Of a DNA stretch of 64,000 nt, positions 63,575-64,000 are shown in pieces. Within the stretch, counting starts at the first letter, position 1; the number at the start of each line of letters is the position of its first letter. The notes beneath the pieces were generated by a model that saw only the letters and a program-made list of their open reading frames with translations, did no database searches and was not told the origin of the DNA. The position numbers and the translations under genes were made by a program. The stretch comes from Karalla daura (taxonomy: Eukaryota > Chordata > Actinopteri > Chaetodontiformes > Leiognathidae): positions 8,418,497 to 8,482,496 of the forward strand of contig CM055188.1 in assembly GCA_029224185.1 (NCBI GenBank). Direction: 5' to 3'.

Positions 63575-64000
63575 GTGACTATGCAGGACTAACATATGGA
63601 CCAGGGACTGTATGTCCCCAGAGTGTCTGTGCATTTTTTCCCTCCCAGATCCCATAGATGCTGAGCTCGATCCAGGACTCCGTCCCTCCACTCGGCTCTT
63701 CCCACTGCGGTTCCTCCAGCTTTCTACTCTGAACTGATTCAACTTCTGATTTGTTTATATTCTGAACTGGTAGCCATCAGTACTGTTTTGCTTGTGCCCG
63801 CATGTCTGTCCTGGGTGAGGATCCACTCCTCTGTCTCTCACCCTGAGGTTTCTTCCCTTTTTTTTCCCTGTCAGGGTATTTTCTTAGGAGTTGTTCCTTA
63901 GCCTTTGCGAGGATCTAAGGACAGGGGTTTTTCAGTATGTACACCTTGTTGGTGACTTTGTAAAGTGCCCCGAGATAACAGCTGTTATGAAATGGCACTT
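63575..64000 (+). mobile_element. L2-like LINE 3' UTR, second copy, cut by the window edge
   Basis: The segment parallels 38471-38850: 'CAGGACTAACAT.TGGACCA', 'CCCATAGATGCTGAG', 'GAGTTGTTCCTTAGCCTTTG' and 'GACTTTGTAAAGTGCC'. Only 3' UTR is present; the ORF part is missing, as in a 5'-truncated insertion. Confidence 0.8.

Overview
The window reads as intronic DNA of a teleost fish. The anchor is two short, splice-bounded exons on the minus strand, 44868-44989 and 26172-26290. They join in phase and encode consecutive parts of the first immunoglobulin domain of IGSF21 (immunoglobulin superfamily member 21, a neuronal cell-surface protein). Signal peptide and first coding exons should lie to the right of the window and the rest of the protein to the left. 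What is visible is therefore the tail of one intron (44990-64000), a complete 18.6 kb intron (26291-44867) and the head of another (1-26171). No other host gene could be supported. The fish assignment rests on the repeats: RTE/Rex-like and L2-like LINEs, a chromodomain Ty3/gypsy element, hAT and Harbinger-type elements, tRNA-derived SINEs and many (CA)n, (AT)n and tetranucleotide tracts.

Left part (1-26 kb): a degenerate tandem array (about 1.9-3.06 kb), a widespread fish repeat (5.3 kb), a TACTT-rich interspersed repeat (9.9-10.4 kb), then the largest element, a 5'-truncated minus-strand Ty3/gypsy retrotransposon (10560 to about 14100). It keeps traces of gag zinc knuckle, protease, reverse transcriptase, RNase H, integrase, chromodomain and a 3' LTR. 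Two internal deletions removed the RT YxDD centre and the middle acidic residue of integrase. A LINE with endonuclease and RT remnants (17.95-18.64 kb) and smaller LINE pieces (19.6, 22.4 kb) follow.

Middle part (26-45 kb): the first half is quiet. A possible solo LTR (32.7-33.1 kb) and a DIRS-like RT scrap (34.0 kb) precede a three-exon Myb/SANT-like ORF of Harbinger type (35457-36165) that is nearly intact. Next come a widely spaced inverted repeat (36.2-37.08 kb against 39.85-40.12 kb) with a small DNA transposon inside its left arm, an L2-like LINE with its full 3' UTR (37.27-38.87 kb), a 326 bp direct duplication (40.72 and 41.75 kb) and a SINE (42.2 kb).

Right part (45-64 kb): an RTE-like LINE piece split by a 536 bp Harbinger-type MITE with TAA target duplications (46.3-46.9 kb), a minisatellite (47.7 kb), a 96 bp (AT)n tract (52.45 kb), a hAT-like element with 8 bp target duplications holding a smaller putative insert (57.9-59.1 kb), a row of three hairpins (63.08-63.16 kb) and a second L2-like 3' UTR running off the right edge.

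No coherent new gene system is visible. The most informative unusual items are the doubly disarmed gypsy element, the nearly intact Myb/SANT ORF without a recognisable transposase, the MITE-in-LINE and hAT nests, several perfect stem-loops and a few candidate conserved regulatory stretches. Family names were assigned by reading motifs from memory, without database searches.
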